Positions 15,464-24,095 of a stretch of DNA of 47,675 nucleotides are shown here, piece after piece; the first letter of the stretch is position 1, and every line of letters starts with the position of its first letter. Under the pieces are notes generated by a model. It was given only the letters and a program-made list of their open reading frames with translations, had not been told where the DNA came from and made no database searches. This DNA is from Bacilli bacterium (GTDB lineage Bacteria; Bacillota_I; Bacilli_A; RFN20; CAG-449), in the NCBI GenBank assembly GCA_900755065.1, contig CAAEFC010000026.1:1-47675 (forward strand), given 5' to 3'. The position numbers and the translations under genes were made by a program.

Positions 15464-15489
15464 ATAACATAAAGTTATGAATATATAAC
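15464..15489. promoter_or_regulatory. Candidate LysR operator
   Basis: Alternating half-sites ATAAC (15464-15468), GTTAT (15474-15478) and ATAAC (15485-15489) form two overlapping inverted repeats with 5- and 6-base spacers, 10 bases from the LysR start codon. This spacing fits LysR-type boxes with an AT-rich centre. Confidence 0.45.
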
Positions 15490-15522
15490 AAAATATTTTA
15501 TTTTCTTATATTTATTTTCTGT

Positions 15523-15528
15523 TACAAT
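15523..15528 (+). promoter_or_regulatory. Probable -10 element of the SGNH lipoprotein operon
   Basis: TACAAT lies 41 bases before the chosen start at 15569 and just after the inverted repeats. No good -35 is visible, as expected for an activator-dependent promoter. An ATG at 15527 overlaps this element and is therefore not a likely start. Confidence 0.4.
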
Positions 15529-15568
15529 GGAATTGAAGATGAAAAAATTTTTTGAGAAAGGATTCACC

Positions 15569-16762
15569 ATGAGAAATCAGTTTTTTGCTAAAACCATCTC
15601 GTTACTCTCTTCCTGTATGCTGTTATGCGGATGTCATTCGGGCGGCGGTCAGCCTTCTACGACCTATGACGGCAGGCAATTCGACATCTCGGCCGCTCAG
15701 GACGGCTCGTTGATTGCTACAAGCACCAAACAGGGGAATTACTACGATCTTACGATCACGGGCGTAGGGGAAGCGCGGAGTTATGAAAGAAAAGAACAGG
15801 TGCCGTGGTATCCGATCGTAAAGAAAATAACGAAAGTTACGATCCGGGAGGGGATCACCAATATCGGAGACTACTATTTTTATTCGCTTCCGATGAAATA
15901 TTTCCTTTTGCCGAGTACGATCACGCGCGTAGAAGCGCATTCGTTCAACGGTGACTCGATTCTGTATACGTACGGAAGCGAACTTCCGAATGTCGAAAAC
16001 GTCTACTATTACAGCGAATCGAAACCGGCTGAGCCGGGCAATTATTTTTATCTGGACGCCGATCAGAATCCGCATATCTGGAAAGCCGCGTCGGTTCTCT
16101 TTGTCGGCAACTCGTTTACCTATTATCAGGGAAGCGAAGAAGATCCGGCGGTTCCCCGCTATTTCAAGGCGATCGCCGAGAATTTAAATCAGGAGGTGAA
16201 TGTCGATTTTGTCGTCAGAGGATCGCATACTTTGGCCAAGTTTGCTTCCGAAAACGATCCGTACGGAAAGATCGTCGACGAAAAACTCAAATCCAATTTC
16301 TACGATTATGTCATTCTCCAAGAACAATCGACGTCGCCGATTCAGAATTACAATTCGTTTTTAACCGCCGTTACGAGTTTAAAGACGAAAATCGATGCCC
16401 ATCAGGAAAACTGTCAGACGATTCTTTATGAAACATGGGGATCGCCGACGGCGATTCAGAATACCGGATATTTATCCGTCGGCGACATGGAAAAAGACCT
16501 TCGCAGTGCGTATGAAAGGGCGGGTGATGAAGTCGGGTGTTCGGTTCACTATGTGGGTAAGGCATTTACGTATGTCTACGAAAATTCAGATATCGATATC
16601 TATGCGGACGATCGTCGTCATCAGAACAATTACGGCGCGTATCTGTCCGCGGCAATCCACGTACGCGGTCTGTTTGGATTCAACGTTTCAAACTGTACGG
16701 ATTATGCGGGTTTGTCGGAAAGCCAATGCAAGGCTCTCTTGAGCGTTGCGGATCAGAATTAG
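15569..16762 (+). CDS. Lipoprotein with BspA-like segment and SGNH/GDSL-type hydrolase domain
   Basis: ATG 15569 with GAGAAAGGA upstream gives a 397-residue protein with a lipoprotein signal (LLSSCMLLCGC, lipid Cys about 22). Residues about 95-150 (VTIREGITNIGDYYFYSLPM, then LLPSTITRVEAHSF) are BspA-type leucine-rich-repeat-like. The SGNH core begins near residue 174 with VLFVGNSFTYYQG (block I, Asn for Asp, as in the DUF4886-like group), has ILQEQS in the middle and the block V pair in DDRRHQNNYGAYLSA. It should be a surface-anchored esterase or deacylase; substrate unknown. First gene of a five-gene operon. Confidence 0.75.
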   Translation: MRNQFFAKTISLLSSCMLLCGCHSGGGQPSTTYDGRQFDISAAQDGSLIATSTKQGNYYDLTITGVGEARSYERKEQVPWYPIVKKITKVTIREGITNIGDYYFYSLPMKYFLLPSTITRVEAHSFNGDSILYTYGSELPNVENVYYYSESKPAEPGNYFYLDADQNPHIWKAASVLFVGNSFTYYQGSEEDPAVPRYFKAIAENLNQEVNVDFVVRGSHTLAKFASENDPYGKIVDEKLKSNFYDYVILQEQSTSPIQNYNSFLTAVTSLKTKIDAHQENCQTILYETWGSPTAIQNTGYLSVGDMEKDLRSAYERAGDEVGCSVHYVGKAFTYVYENSDIDIYADDRRHQNNYGAYLSAAIHVRGLFGFNVSNCTDYAGLSESQCKALLSVADQN

Positions 16763-16805
16763 TGTTTTCTGTTTTTAAAAATTACAAAGGAGTATGAATA
16801 GAAAA

Positions 16806-18698
16806 ATGAAAAAGAAAATCTTAGCCCTCATCGGCGCGGCGGTTCTCACCCTGGGCGCCGGATCCTGTTCTTCAAACACCCCTTCCGTTTCTTCTTCCTC
16901 GAATAGCGGAAGCGGGACGACGATCGTGCAAAGGTATACCGTAGCCTTTGAAGTGGACGGAGAACGCTACAAGACCGTGGCCGTGAAAGAAGGGGAAACC
17001 ATTGCCGAATCGATTGCCAAGCCTTATAAGGAAAACCATGTGTTCATCGGCTGGATGGAAGGAAATCAACTTGTCGATTTAGCGACCTATGTCGTCACCA
17101 AAAACACGACGTTTACGGCGAAATTTGAAGTTCAGGAAGAAGAAGACGTTTTGAACGTCGACGATGTGAAAGAGGCGGACGCGCTTTATACGCTGGTTCT
17201 GGGATGGTGGGAAGTGAGCGATCCGGAAGATCCGACGAAAGTTACCAGCGGATTGACGAAGGATTCCGTCAGACTGTTTTATGCGAACCTGAACCGGTAC
17301 CTGAAAATCACGGGTTCCACCGACGAAGAGATCGGCGCGGTCAGTTTCCGGAATTACTCGACGGCGACGGTATCGGAAATGGGGAATGCGGTCAATTCGG
17401 ACGGCGATGTCGACTTACTGATCGGCGTCGGCGCGAATGTATTCACCACGGCGGGAGTCGCGCCTTACGATGCGAGCGACAATTCCAAATTCAGCACCGC
17501 GATGGGAACTGCGGGGAAAGAAAGATATGTCGCGCTGATCAAAGACGCCCGGGAAAAAGCGGTCGCGGTGTATGATTGGCTGCAAAGCGATATCGGAAAG
17601 CAATCCTTCCTGAAAGAATTGACCGATGAAGAGATCCAAGCGTCTCTGGCGCCGGTTACGATCGATCTTTCCGTCACGGTTCACGGAGACAGCGCGGTTA
17701 CGACGGTGCTGGAAAGCAAAGAGAAAGCCGTGGATCTTCCGACGATCACCGTTCCTGAGGGAAAACAGTTTTCCGGATTCGCCACCGAGGAAAACGGCGA
17801 AGTCGTCCTGAACGTTTCGCTCCATGCGACGTTGAAGTACGACGATCTGAAATCTTTGGTCGTTGAAGGAGAAAACACGTTGCATCTTTATCCGGTCTTC
17901 ATCGATCGTCCGGTGGAGGAAAACGACCTGGTCGTCAGCATTCAGACCCATTCCGGCAATTTGCCGACGTATGAAGCGAGTTTGCTGGCGGCAAGATTCG
18001 TCTCGACTTTGGACGATCAGACGGTTAAGTTTAATTTCATCGATGCGGATGCCGCGACTTTTACCGCGGCGATCGAGAACGATCCGACTGTCGATGTCGT
18101 GATCGGCGGAAACAATCCGATCAAAAACTTTGAAACGTATGCGGAGGGACCGTTGGCTAATGCCGGCGGAAAGCACTTTGTCAATACTTCGAGAAAAGTG
18201 GCCGTTTTGTCCGGCGTCGATTCTCAGCATGCGGACCTGGCGATGCGTTTCTATCGCTTCGTGACGGAAGAGGCTATTCCGTTTGAAATTCATACGACAT
18301 TCTGGACAAAAGAATACGCTTGGGTGAGCGCCGAAGAAGTATCGACGATCAAGGCCGGAATGGAGAGCAGCGTGAAGACGTATCTCCATGTCGACGAAAC
18401 CGAATCGCTGACGGATAACTACAATGTCGGATTGACCTATTATGAAGCGGTTCAGACGAAGGTGGCCGAACTGGGTGAGGAAACCAAAGGACTCAGAGAC
18501 GGAAAAGGAACAGATCTCATCGTCGGATGCGGGAACAACGTTACGTCGGCCGGATTCGTGGAAGTGGTCGACAAAAAGGCGATCTCCGCGACGTTAGTCG
18601 CCGCCGGTCGTTACGTGGCTTTGGTGAACGACAACGCGCTTACCCGGGATATCTACGAGAATTATTTCGCCGATGACGTAACCGAAGTCGTGGAATGA
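16806..18698 (+). CDS. Lipoprotein with InlB-type repeats and three copies of a PBP-like domain
   Basis: ATG 16806 begins a classical signal (MKKKILALIGAAVLTLGAGS then Cys); ATG 16794 is only 1 base from AAAGGAG. After a Ser-rich linker comes an InlB B-repeat-like unit (about 43-108, with HVFIGWMEG), and a second similar unit at about 285-366 (FSGFATEENG). Between and after these are three related blocks, each with a core motif (DVDLLIGVGANV about 201-212; TVDVVIGGNNPI about 429-440; GTDLIVGCGNNV about 568-579) and, about 35 residues on, RYVAL or RKVAV and a helix. The blocks recall half of a type 2 periplasmic-binding fold (Asp, then beta strand, then Asn). Ligand unknown. The next gene has a fourth copy. 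Confidence 0.6.
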   Translation: MKKKILALIGAAVLTLGAGSCSSNTPSVSSSSNSGSGTTIVQRYTVAFEVDGERYKTVAVKEGETIAESIAKPYKENHVFIGWMEGNQLVDLATYVVTKNTTFTAKFEVQEEEDVLNVDDVKEADALYTLVLGWWEVSDPEDPTKVTSGLTKDSVRLFYANLNRYLKITGSTDEEIGAVSFRNYSTATVSEMGNAVNSDGDVDLLIGVGANVFTTAGVAPYDASDNSKFSTAMGTAGKERYVALIKDAREKAVAVYDWLQSDIGKQSFLKELTDEEIQASLAPVTIDLSVTVHGDSAVTTVLESKEKAVDLPTITVPEGKQFSGFATEENGEVVLNVSLHATLKYDDLKSLVVEGENTLHLYPVFIDRPVEENDLVVSIQTHSGNLPTYEASLLAARFVSTLDDQTVKFNFIDADAATFTAAIENDPTVDVVIGGNNPIKNFETYAEGPLANAGGKHFVNTSRKVAVLSGVDSQHADLAMRFYRFVTEEAIPFEIHTTFWTKEYAWVSAEEVSTIKAGMESSVKTYLHVDETESLTDNYNVGLTYYEAVQTKVAELGEETKGLRDGKGTDLIVGCGNNVTSAGFVEVVDKKAISATLVAAGRYVALVNDNALTRDIYENYFADDVTEVVE

Positions 18699-18714
18699 AA
18701 GGATGAACAGGGAT

Positions 18715-19518
18715 ATGAAAAAAAAGAAGGGTTTCCTTTGGGCTACGGCCGTCCTGATGAGCAGTTCTCTGCTTTCGGGGTGCGCGGCAAAGGTCTTTGA
18801 GAAAGAACTGAACGTCGTCTTCGTGAACGAGGGGGAAATCGTTAGCAGCGGCACGATCACGCAATTCAAGAATATGAAATCTCCGGTTTTGAGCGATGCC
18901 TATATTCCGACGGATTACCGCTTTCTGGGGTGGACCTGTTATGCGTACGACGAACTGGATTTATCCGATGCGAACCGGTTCAAAACGCAATACATCTACG
19001 GCGGAAGAATGGTGCATTATATGGACGTGGAAAAATTCGCCAGCAATTCTACCGTCGTTTGCCAGTCGCTGATCATGCACAAAGACGATATACCGACGGA
19101 GTACCATTACGCGGTTCTGGCCTGGTACGATAAGGCATCGACCAGCGGACTCACCTCAAACGCTATGGATACCTATACGGAGATGCTTTCTTCGCACCTG
19201 ACGGCAGAAGGCGTTTCCGATGAAGATGTTTCTTCCGTCGTCGTCCGAGGCTATTCGGGCAATGTCGGCCCGACTACCGGTCAGATCGTTTACGACAACG
19301 ACGTCGATATCATGATCGGATGGGGAAGCGTGAGCAACATCACCACGACGGGGTCCATTCCGGAAGAGGACATACTGGAAACCGTAGCGTTCCCGGTCAA
19401 CTACAACGGGGAAATCAAAAACCGATATATCCATCGCTTATCCGACAGCGAAGGCGCGTTGAAACTGATGGAATATCTGAAAAGCGAAGAAACCGCGAAT
19501 TTCTTTAATCCGCGATAG
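18715..19518 (+). CDS. Lipoprotein carrying one copy of the repeated domain
   Basis: ATG 18715 is preferred (MKKKKGFLWATAVLMSSSLL then SGC lipobox); ATG 18703 abuts its own Shine-Dalgarno. The 267-residue protein has an InlB-like region (about 35-75, with YRFLGWTCYAY), then a domain (about 130-262) with YAVLAWYDKAS, VDIMIGWGSV and RYIHRL. These correspond in order and spacing to the blocks of the previous lipoprotein. The gene begins within 20 bases of the previous stop. Probably a partner of, or derived by duplication from, the larger lipoprotein. Confidence 0.6.
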   Translation: MKKKKGFLWATAVLMSSSLLSGCAAKVFEKELNVVFVNEGEIVSSGTITQFKNMKSPVLSDAYIPTDYRFLGWTCYAYDELDLSDANRFKTQYIYGGRMVHYMDVEKFASNSTVVCQSLIMHKDDIPTEYHYAVLAWYDKASTSGLTSNAMDTYTEMLSSHLTAEGVSDEDVSSVVVRGYSGNVGPTTGQIVYDNDVDIMIGWGSVSNITTTGSIPEEDILETVAFPVNYNGEIKNRYIHRLSDSEGALKLMEYLKSEETANFFNPR

Positions 19519-19529
19519 AGGTGTCGATC

Positions 19530-21959
19530 ATGAAATCAAAATATTTACGAATTGCTACTATCATCGAATACATCGCAACCTTTCTCTATGCGATCGTCAC
19601 GGCTTTGTTCTTTTCCGTTTCAAACCAAATCTACGGACTGTTTCTGGTTTTCGGCGTTCTTTCTCTCTGTCTGGGGTTGACGAGCGAATCGCTGATTCAG
19701 AGGGTGCGGAAAGACAATCGTTTGAATTCGACTGACTTTATCGTCCTGATCGTCGTCAGCGTTCTTTCCGTCATAGACGGCATCGCGCTTTTGTTCAATC
19801 TTCTGGGGCTGCTGTCGAAGCGGGAATCGAAGACGGTTCTCCTTGTGAATGAAAACTATGAGGAAAAGCGTCGGGAAGAGAAGAAAGTCTACAAAAGACC
19901 GTGCTTCATCGTATCCGTCGTTTCGCTTCTGGCCATCATTTGTCTGAGCGTTGTCGGCAGTGCGTTTGAGACGAACGGATACAGCGTGATCGTCAAAGAC
20001 GGAAGTTTGACCAAAAAAGAGACCGATATCTACAATCGGGGACAGCCGCTGAACGGAGTGGAATACACGATCGACGATCCGAAAGTATCGATCTCCTATA
20101 CGCTGTATAAGCCGAAAAAGGCGAGCAGTACGAATCCGCTTCCGGCAATTTTCGTTCTTCCGGGTTTTACGCGAACCAAAGCCACGATGAGTCAGTATGC
20201 CATTGAGTTGTCGAAGAGAGGAAGCGTCGTCTTCACCATTGATCCGGGAAGTCAGGGCGCGACCACTTACGGCGGTTACGAATATGACGATGAAGCGAAC
20301 GAGTACGTTCTCGACGAGAACGGAAACAAAATTCAGAACAGTTACGCCGTGGCGCGTAGCGGAATGGGCTATCTGCTGACTTATGTGTATAACAACATCG
20401 ATGCGTTCGATTACATCGACCGCGACAGTATCGGCATGATCGGCCATTCGGCAGGCGGCGGAGACGCGTGCAAATTGGCGGCGGATTTTGCCGGCGAAAC
20501 GTATCAGGAAAGCATCGTCAAATCGCTCTATATCAGCGGCTACATCAAAACCAGCGCCGCGAATGTGTTTTACCAATTGCGTTGCAATACCGCGTTGTCT
20601 TACGCCAAATACGACGAAGGCAGTTTCCGTTATCAGGATGAGAATCAGGCCTATGAAGTGATTGCCTTGCGTTTCATCAACGAGGTCAACAGCAGGACAT
20701 CATCGGCGAACGGCACGTATTCCGATTTTATTCAGGATTACGATTACGGCGATATGAAGGAGGGAACATACCGCATTCTTCATCACGACGAGATCAATCA
20801 CTGCTTTGAAATGTATTCGCCGGATTCCATCGCCAATGCGACCCGTTTTTTCAGAAGAACGTTGTCGCTCGACACGGCGCTGTCCGATTCGCATCAGACC
20901 TGGTTCGGCAAAGAGTTATCCAACGGGTTATCGTTGGTTTGTGCCTTTACGTTCATCATCGCCCTGGTGGGGCTTGTCATCGGGCTTGTTCCGTTTATGA
21001 AACCGTTGCAGGCGGAGGCCGATGCCAAACTCGAAAACGAAAGAGCCATCGCGATGAAATATTCTTCCGATCCGATCATCCGGAAAAAAGCGGGGTTCGA
21101 TCGCATCAACAAGGGAACGGGGAAACGTCTCCTGTTTTGGTTGCCGATGATCCTGACGGCCGTCATCGCCTGCGTGGACTATATCCCTTTGGCGCGACTG
21201 TCGATGGATTTATTCCCGGACGCCGCGGGGAACGTCTATACGTATTACTTCCCGGCCCGGATGATGAACGCCGTATTCCTGTGGGCCGTCGTCAACGGCG
21301 CGATCGGCATTTTGGTCTGGGCGCTGTCGACGGTGTTGGAGAATGGATATTATCTGCTTACAAAGCAAAAAGAAAAGGTAGATTGGAGCAAATTCGAGGG
21401 ACTCAAAGTGAAACCGATGAATCTTTTGAAATCGCTGATCTTCGCCGTCGTCCTGTTCTTCGTCTTCTACGGCGTTCTGGAAGTCGTCTATCTGCTGACG
21501 CATCAGGATTTTCGGTTTATGCTGATTTCCGCTTCTCCGTTGACGCCGCGATTCCTGCTCACGTGGTTGATTTATCTTGCCGGTTTTTATGTCTTTTACT
21601 TCTCGAATTCCATTCGGGTCAATCTCGGCATCGCGCGGGAAGGATTCAAAGAATGGCAGGTTCTGACGATCGGCGCACTTGCGAACAGTCTGGGGCTGGT
21701 GTTCATTCTCATCATTCATTATTTTGTCTATTTCAAGACGGGAACGGTCTATTACGGCTATTACAGCGCGACGGATACGAACGAAATGTGGCTGTACATC
21801 AACATGGTATTTCCGTTGGTCGTCATGATGTTTCTCCTGCCGATTTTCAATCGGTTGGTTTATAAGAAATCGGGAAATGTGTATTTCGGCGCATTGCTGT
21901 GGTGCATGATCTTTGTGATGATGAGTCTGTCCGCGTCGATTTCATTCATTCCGATGTAG
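19530..21959 (+). CDS. Membrane-embedded alpha/beta hydrolase
   Basis: ATG 19530 with AGAGGTG at 19516-19522 gives 809 residues. Three or four membrane helices lie in the first 145 residues. An extracytoplasmic alpha/beta-hydrolase domain (about 155-450) follows, with oxyanion region FVLPGFTRTK, nucleophile elbow GMIGHSAGGG (Ser about 307) and a likely catalytic His in HHDEINHCF. Seven or so further helices fill about 465-809. The fusion of a secreted hydrolase between two membrane regions suggests an esterase or acyl transferase working on an envelope lipid or polymer. Fourth gene of the LysR-linked operon. Confidence 0.7.
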   Translation: MKSKYLRIATIIEYIATFLYAIVTALFFSVSNQIYGLFLVFGVLSLCLGLTSESLIQRVRKDNRLNSTDFIVLIVVSVLSVIDGIALLFNLLGLLSKRESKTVLLVNENYEEKRREEKKVYKRPCFIVSVVSLLAIICLSVVGSAFETNGYSVIVKDGSLTKKETDIYNRGQPLNGVEYTIDDPKVSISYTLYKPKKASSTNPLPAIFVLPGFTRTKATMSQYAIELSKRGSVVFTIDPGSQGATTYGGYEYDDEANEYVLDENGNKIQNSYAVARSGMGYLLTYVYNNIDAFDYIDRDSIGMIGHSAGGGDACKLAADFAGETYQESIVKSLYISGYIKTSAANVFYQLRCNTALSYAKYDEGSFRYQDENQAYEVIALRFINEVNSRTSSANGTYSDFIQDYDYGDMKEGTYRILHHDEINHCFEMYSPDSIANATRFFRRTLSLDTALSDSHQTWFGKELSNGLSLVCAFTFIIALVGLVIGLVPFMKPLQAEADAKLENERAIAMKYSSDPIIRKKAGFDRINKGTGKRLLFWLPMILTAVIACVDYIPLARLSMDLFPDAAGNVYTYYFPARMMNAVFLWAVVNGAIGILVWALSTVLENGYYLLTKQKEKVDWSKFEGLKVKPMNLLKSLIFAVVLFFVFYGVLEVVYLLTHQDFRFMLISASPLTPRFLLTWLIYLAGFYVFYFSNSIRVNLGIAREGFKEWQVLTIGALANSLGLVFILIIHYFVYFKTGTVYYGYYSATDTNEMWLYINMVFPLVVMMFLLPIFNRLVYKKSGNVYFGALLWCMIFVMMSLSASISFIPM

Positions 21960-21972
21960 AAAGAGGTAGTCT

Positions 21973-23151
21973 ATGAATTACAAAGAACAATCGTTAAAGG
22001 CTCACGAGCAGTGGCGCGGGAAAATCGAAATGCGACCGCGCGTCCCTGTCGAAAGCAAAGAGGATCTCTGCCTTGCTTATACGCCGGGTGTATCGGCGGC
22101 ATGCCTTGCCATTCACGAAGACGTGAACAAAAGTTTCGCGCTGACGAGAAGATGGAATACCGTGCCGGTGATTACCGACGGAACGGCGGTTCTCGGATTA
22201 GGCGATATCGGACCGGAAGCCGGACTTCCGGTCATGGAGGGAAAAAGCGCGCTGTTCAAGACGTTCGGCGATATCGATTCGTATCCGCTTTGCATCAAGT
22301 CGAAGGATACGGAAGAAATCATCCGAACGATTAAATTGCTGTCGGGTTCCTGGGGCGGCATCAATCTGGAAGACATTTCTTCTCCGCGCTGTTTTGAAAT
22401 CGAAAGAAGACTGAAAGAAGAACTGGATATCCCGGTCTTTCACGACGATCAGCACGGCACGGCGATCGTAACGTTGGCGGCCCTGATCAATGCGTTGAAA
22501 TTAGTGGACAAGAAGATCGAGAATGTGAAGATCGTCATCAACGGAGCAGGCGCGGCGGGGATATCGATCTGCCGATTCCTGAAACATTACGGAGCCAGAA
22601 ACCTGTATATCTGCGATTTGAAGGGGATCCTTTATGAAGGAGAAGAGGGTCTCAATCCGGCGCAGGAAGGAATCAGCAGGGAGACAAACCGGGAGCGGCT
22701 TCGCGGCACTTTAAAAGAGGCGATGATCGGCGCGGATATTTTCATCGGCGTCTCCGGACCGAATTGCGTCAGTGAAGAAATGATCGCCTCCATGGCGGAA
22801 AAACCGATCGTCTTTCCGTTGGCGAATCCGATTCCGGAGATCGATCCGACATTAGCCAAAAAAGCGGGCGCTTACATCGTAGGAACCGGCAGCAGCGAAT
22901 ACGCCAATCAGATCAACAACGTTCTCGTGTTTCCGGGTCTGTTCAGAGGCGCGATCGATGCGAACGCCAGAACCATCAACGAGGAGATGATGCTCGCGGC
23001 AAGCCGGGGAATTGCCAGTTGCGTTTCGGATCAGGAGTTGAACCCGGATTACATTCTGCCGTATGCGTACGACCGGCGCGTTCATCGATGCGTCAGCGAA
23101 TCGGTAAAAGAAGCCGCCATCCGCTCGCACGCGACGAAAGAGGATCGATAG
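21973..23151 (+). CDS. Malic enzyme (NAD(P)-dependent, decarboxylating)
   Basis: 392 residues, the length of short bacterial malic enzymes. The N-terminal malic domain contains AYTPGVSAACLAI, ITDGTAVLGLGDIGPEAGLP, the substrate Lys in VMEGKSALFK, and the metal-binding INLEDISSPRCFEIE then PVFHDDQHGTAIV. The C-terminal domain has the Rossmann motif INGAGAAGISICRFL and SGPNCVSEEM. It converts malate to pyruvate and CO2 with NAD(P) reduction in the cytosol. It is the last gene of the operon and stands 13 bases after the membrane hydrolase. Confidence 0.95.
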   Translation: MNYKEQSLKAHEQWRGKIEMRPRVPVESKEDLCLAYTPGVSAACLAIHEDVNKSFALTRRWNTVPVITDGTAVLGLGDIGPEAGLPVMEGKSALFKTFGDIDSYPLCIKSKDTEEIIRTIKLLSGSWGGINLEDISSPRCFEIERRLKEELDIPVFHDDQHGTAIVTLAALINALKLVDKKIENVKIVINGAGAAGISICRFLKHYGARNLYICDLKGILYEGEEGLNPAQEGISRETNRERLRGTLKEAMIGADIFIGVSGPNCVSEEMIASMAEKPIVFPLANPIPEIDPTLAKKAGAYIVGTGSSEYANQINNVLVFPGLFRGAIDANARTINEEMMLAASRGIASCVSDQELNPDYILPYAYDRRVHRCVSESVKEAAIRSHATKEDR

Positions 23152-23190
23152 AAGCAAATTGAAAAGGCGTTTTGACGCGGTTTAAGCGAA

Positions 23191-23214
23191 AGCCCGGCTT
23201 TGACCGGGCTTTTT
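23191..23214 (+). terminator. Terminator after the malic enzyme operon
   Basis: AGCCCGG (23191-23197) and CCGGGCT (23204-23210) form a GC-rich stem followed by TTTT. Confidence 0.9.
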
Positions 23215-23274
23215 CGATCCCGTCGTTTGGCGGCGATGTAAAAAACTGGAAGATTATTTTTTTTCGTTCTTTGT

Positions 23275-23280
23275 TATGAT
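23275..23280 (+). promoter_or_regulatory. Probable -10 box of the amidase gene
   Basis: TATGAT ends 25 bases before the chosen start at 23306. The ATG inside it (23276) is for that reason not the translation start. The -35 is poor. Confidence 0.4.
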
Positions 23281-23305
23281 TGAGTCCGAAAAAGGGGTGT
23301 CTGTT

Positions 23306-24064
23306 ATGAAAAGAAAATACCAGTTTCTGACCATTTTTGCTTTATCCAGTCTTTTGACTCTGAACGGAAGCCGGTTGAATGCGTATCGATACAAACCGGC
23401 CGATATCTTGCTGAGCGATATCCGCGAATCTACATCGGAGGAAGTTCCGGAAACGACGGAAAAGAGCGATTCTTCGGAAGAAGACGTTTCTGTTTCATCG
23501 GATTCTGTCTATTCTTCGAGCGCCGTTTCATACAGCCGGAAAGTCAAGGTTTACTTGAATCCCTCCGTTCAGACGGCGAATCTCTATGTCGACAATCTCG
23601 GAAACGAAGGGAAAAATATGAACGATATCTGCGAATATATGGTCGACGAACTTCAAAGCGCGGAGTTCATCGATCTGAAATACAATCTGAATTACCTTCC
23701 GTTGGCCAAGTCGGTTCAGGAAAGCAATGCATTCAATGCGGATATTCATTTCGCGTTGCATTCCAACGCAGGGGGCGGAAAGGGAAGCGAAATCTATACG
23801 TCGAGCGATACCCGGTTTGCGGAATACATTTACGAAAAATACAGTGCGATCGGAGATTTCGATCAAAGAGGCGTCAAGAACGGCTCGTCTTTATACGAAA
23901 TCAGCCACAGTACGGCAAAGAATCGCGTTTTGCTCGAATTGTTGTTTCACGACAATCATCAGGAGGCGAAGTTTATCGTCGACAATAAGGAGCGGATCGC
24001 CCACATTCTCGCGCAGGGGATTATCGCCTACATTCAGGAATTCTACTTTAATATTTACGAATAA
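23306..24064 (+). CDS. Secreted N-acetylmuramoyl-L-alanine amidase (Amidase_3-like)
   Basis: ATG 23306 after AAAGGGGTG gives a 252-residue protein with a signal peptide (FLTIFALSSLLTLNG), an acidic Ser-rich linker, then an amidase domain from about residue 75. The zinc-site motif ADIHFALHSNAGGGKGSE and the C-terminal LLELLFHDNHQEAKFI are typical of a Bacillota subfamily that begins VYLNPSVQ instead of the usual DPGHGG. The first canonical zinc His is thus absent, as I recall for that subfamily. It should cleave the amide between muramic acid and the stem peptide at the cell surface. Confidence 0.75.
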   Translation: MKRKYQFLTIFALSSLLTLNGSRLNAYRYKPADILLSDIRESTSEEVPETTEKSDSSEEDVSVSSDSVYSSSAVSYSRKVKVYLNPSVQTANLYVDNLGNEGKNMNDICEYMVDELQSAEFIDLKYNLNYLPLAKSVQESNAFNADIHFALHSNAGGGKGSEIYTSSDTRFAEYIYEKYSAIGDFDQRGVKNGSSLYEISHSTAKNRVLLELLFHDNHQEAKFIVDNKERIAHILAQGIIAYIQEFYFNIYE

Positions 24065-24095
24065 CTCGGCATAAACTAGTACGGGTGACGAATGA

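Noticed and set aside
15527..15568. Earlier ATG starts at 15527 and 23276 for the SGNH and amidase genes
   Set aside because: Both ATGs fall within -10 boxes (TACAAT, TATGAT), whereas later ATGs have good Shine-Dalgarno sites and begin proper signal peptides.
17415..18389. A long reverse-strand frame opposite the repeat lipoprotein
   Set aside because: No ribosome site, Arg/His/Phe-rich product, and the forward frame has a signal peptide, lipobox and repeated domains.
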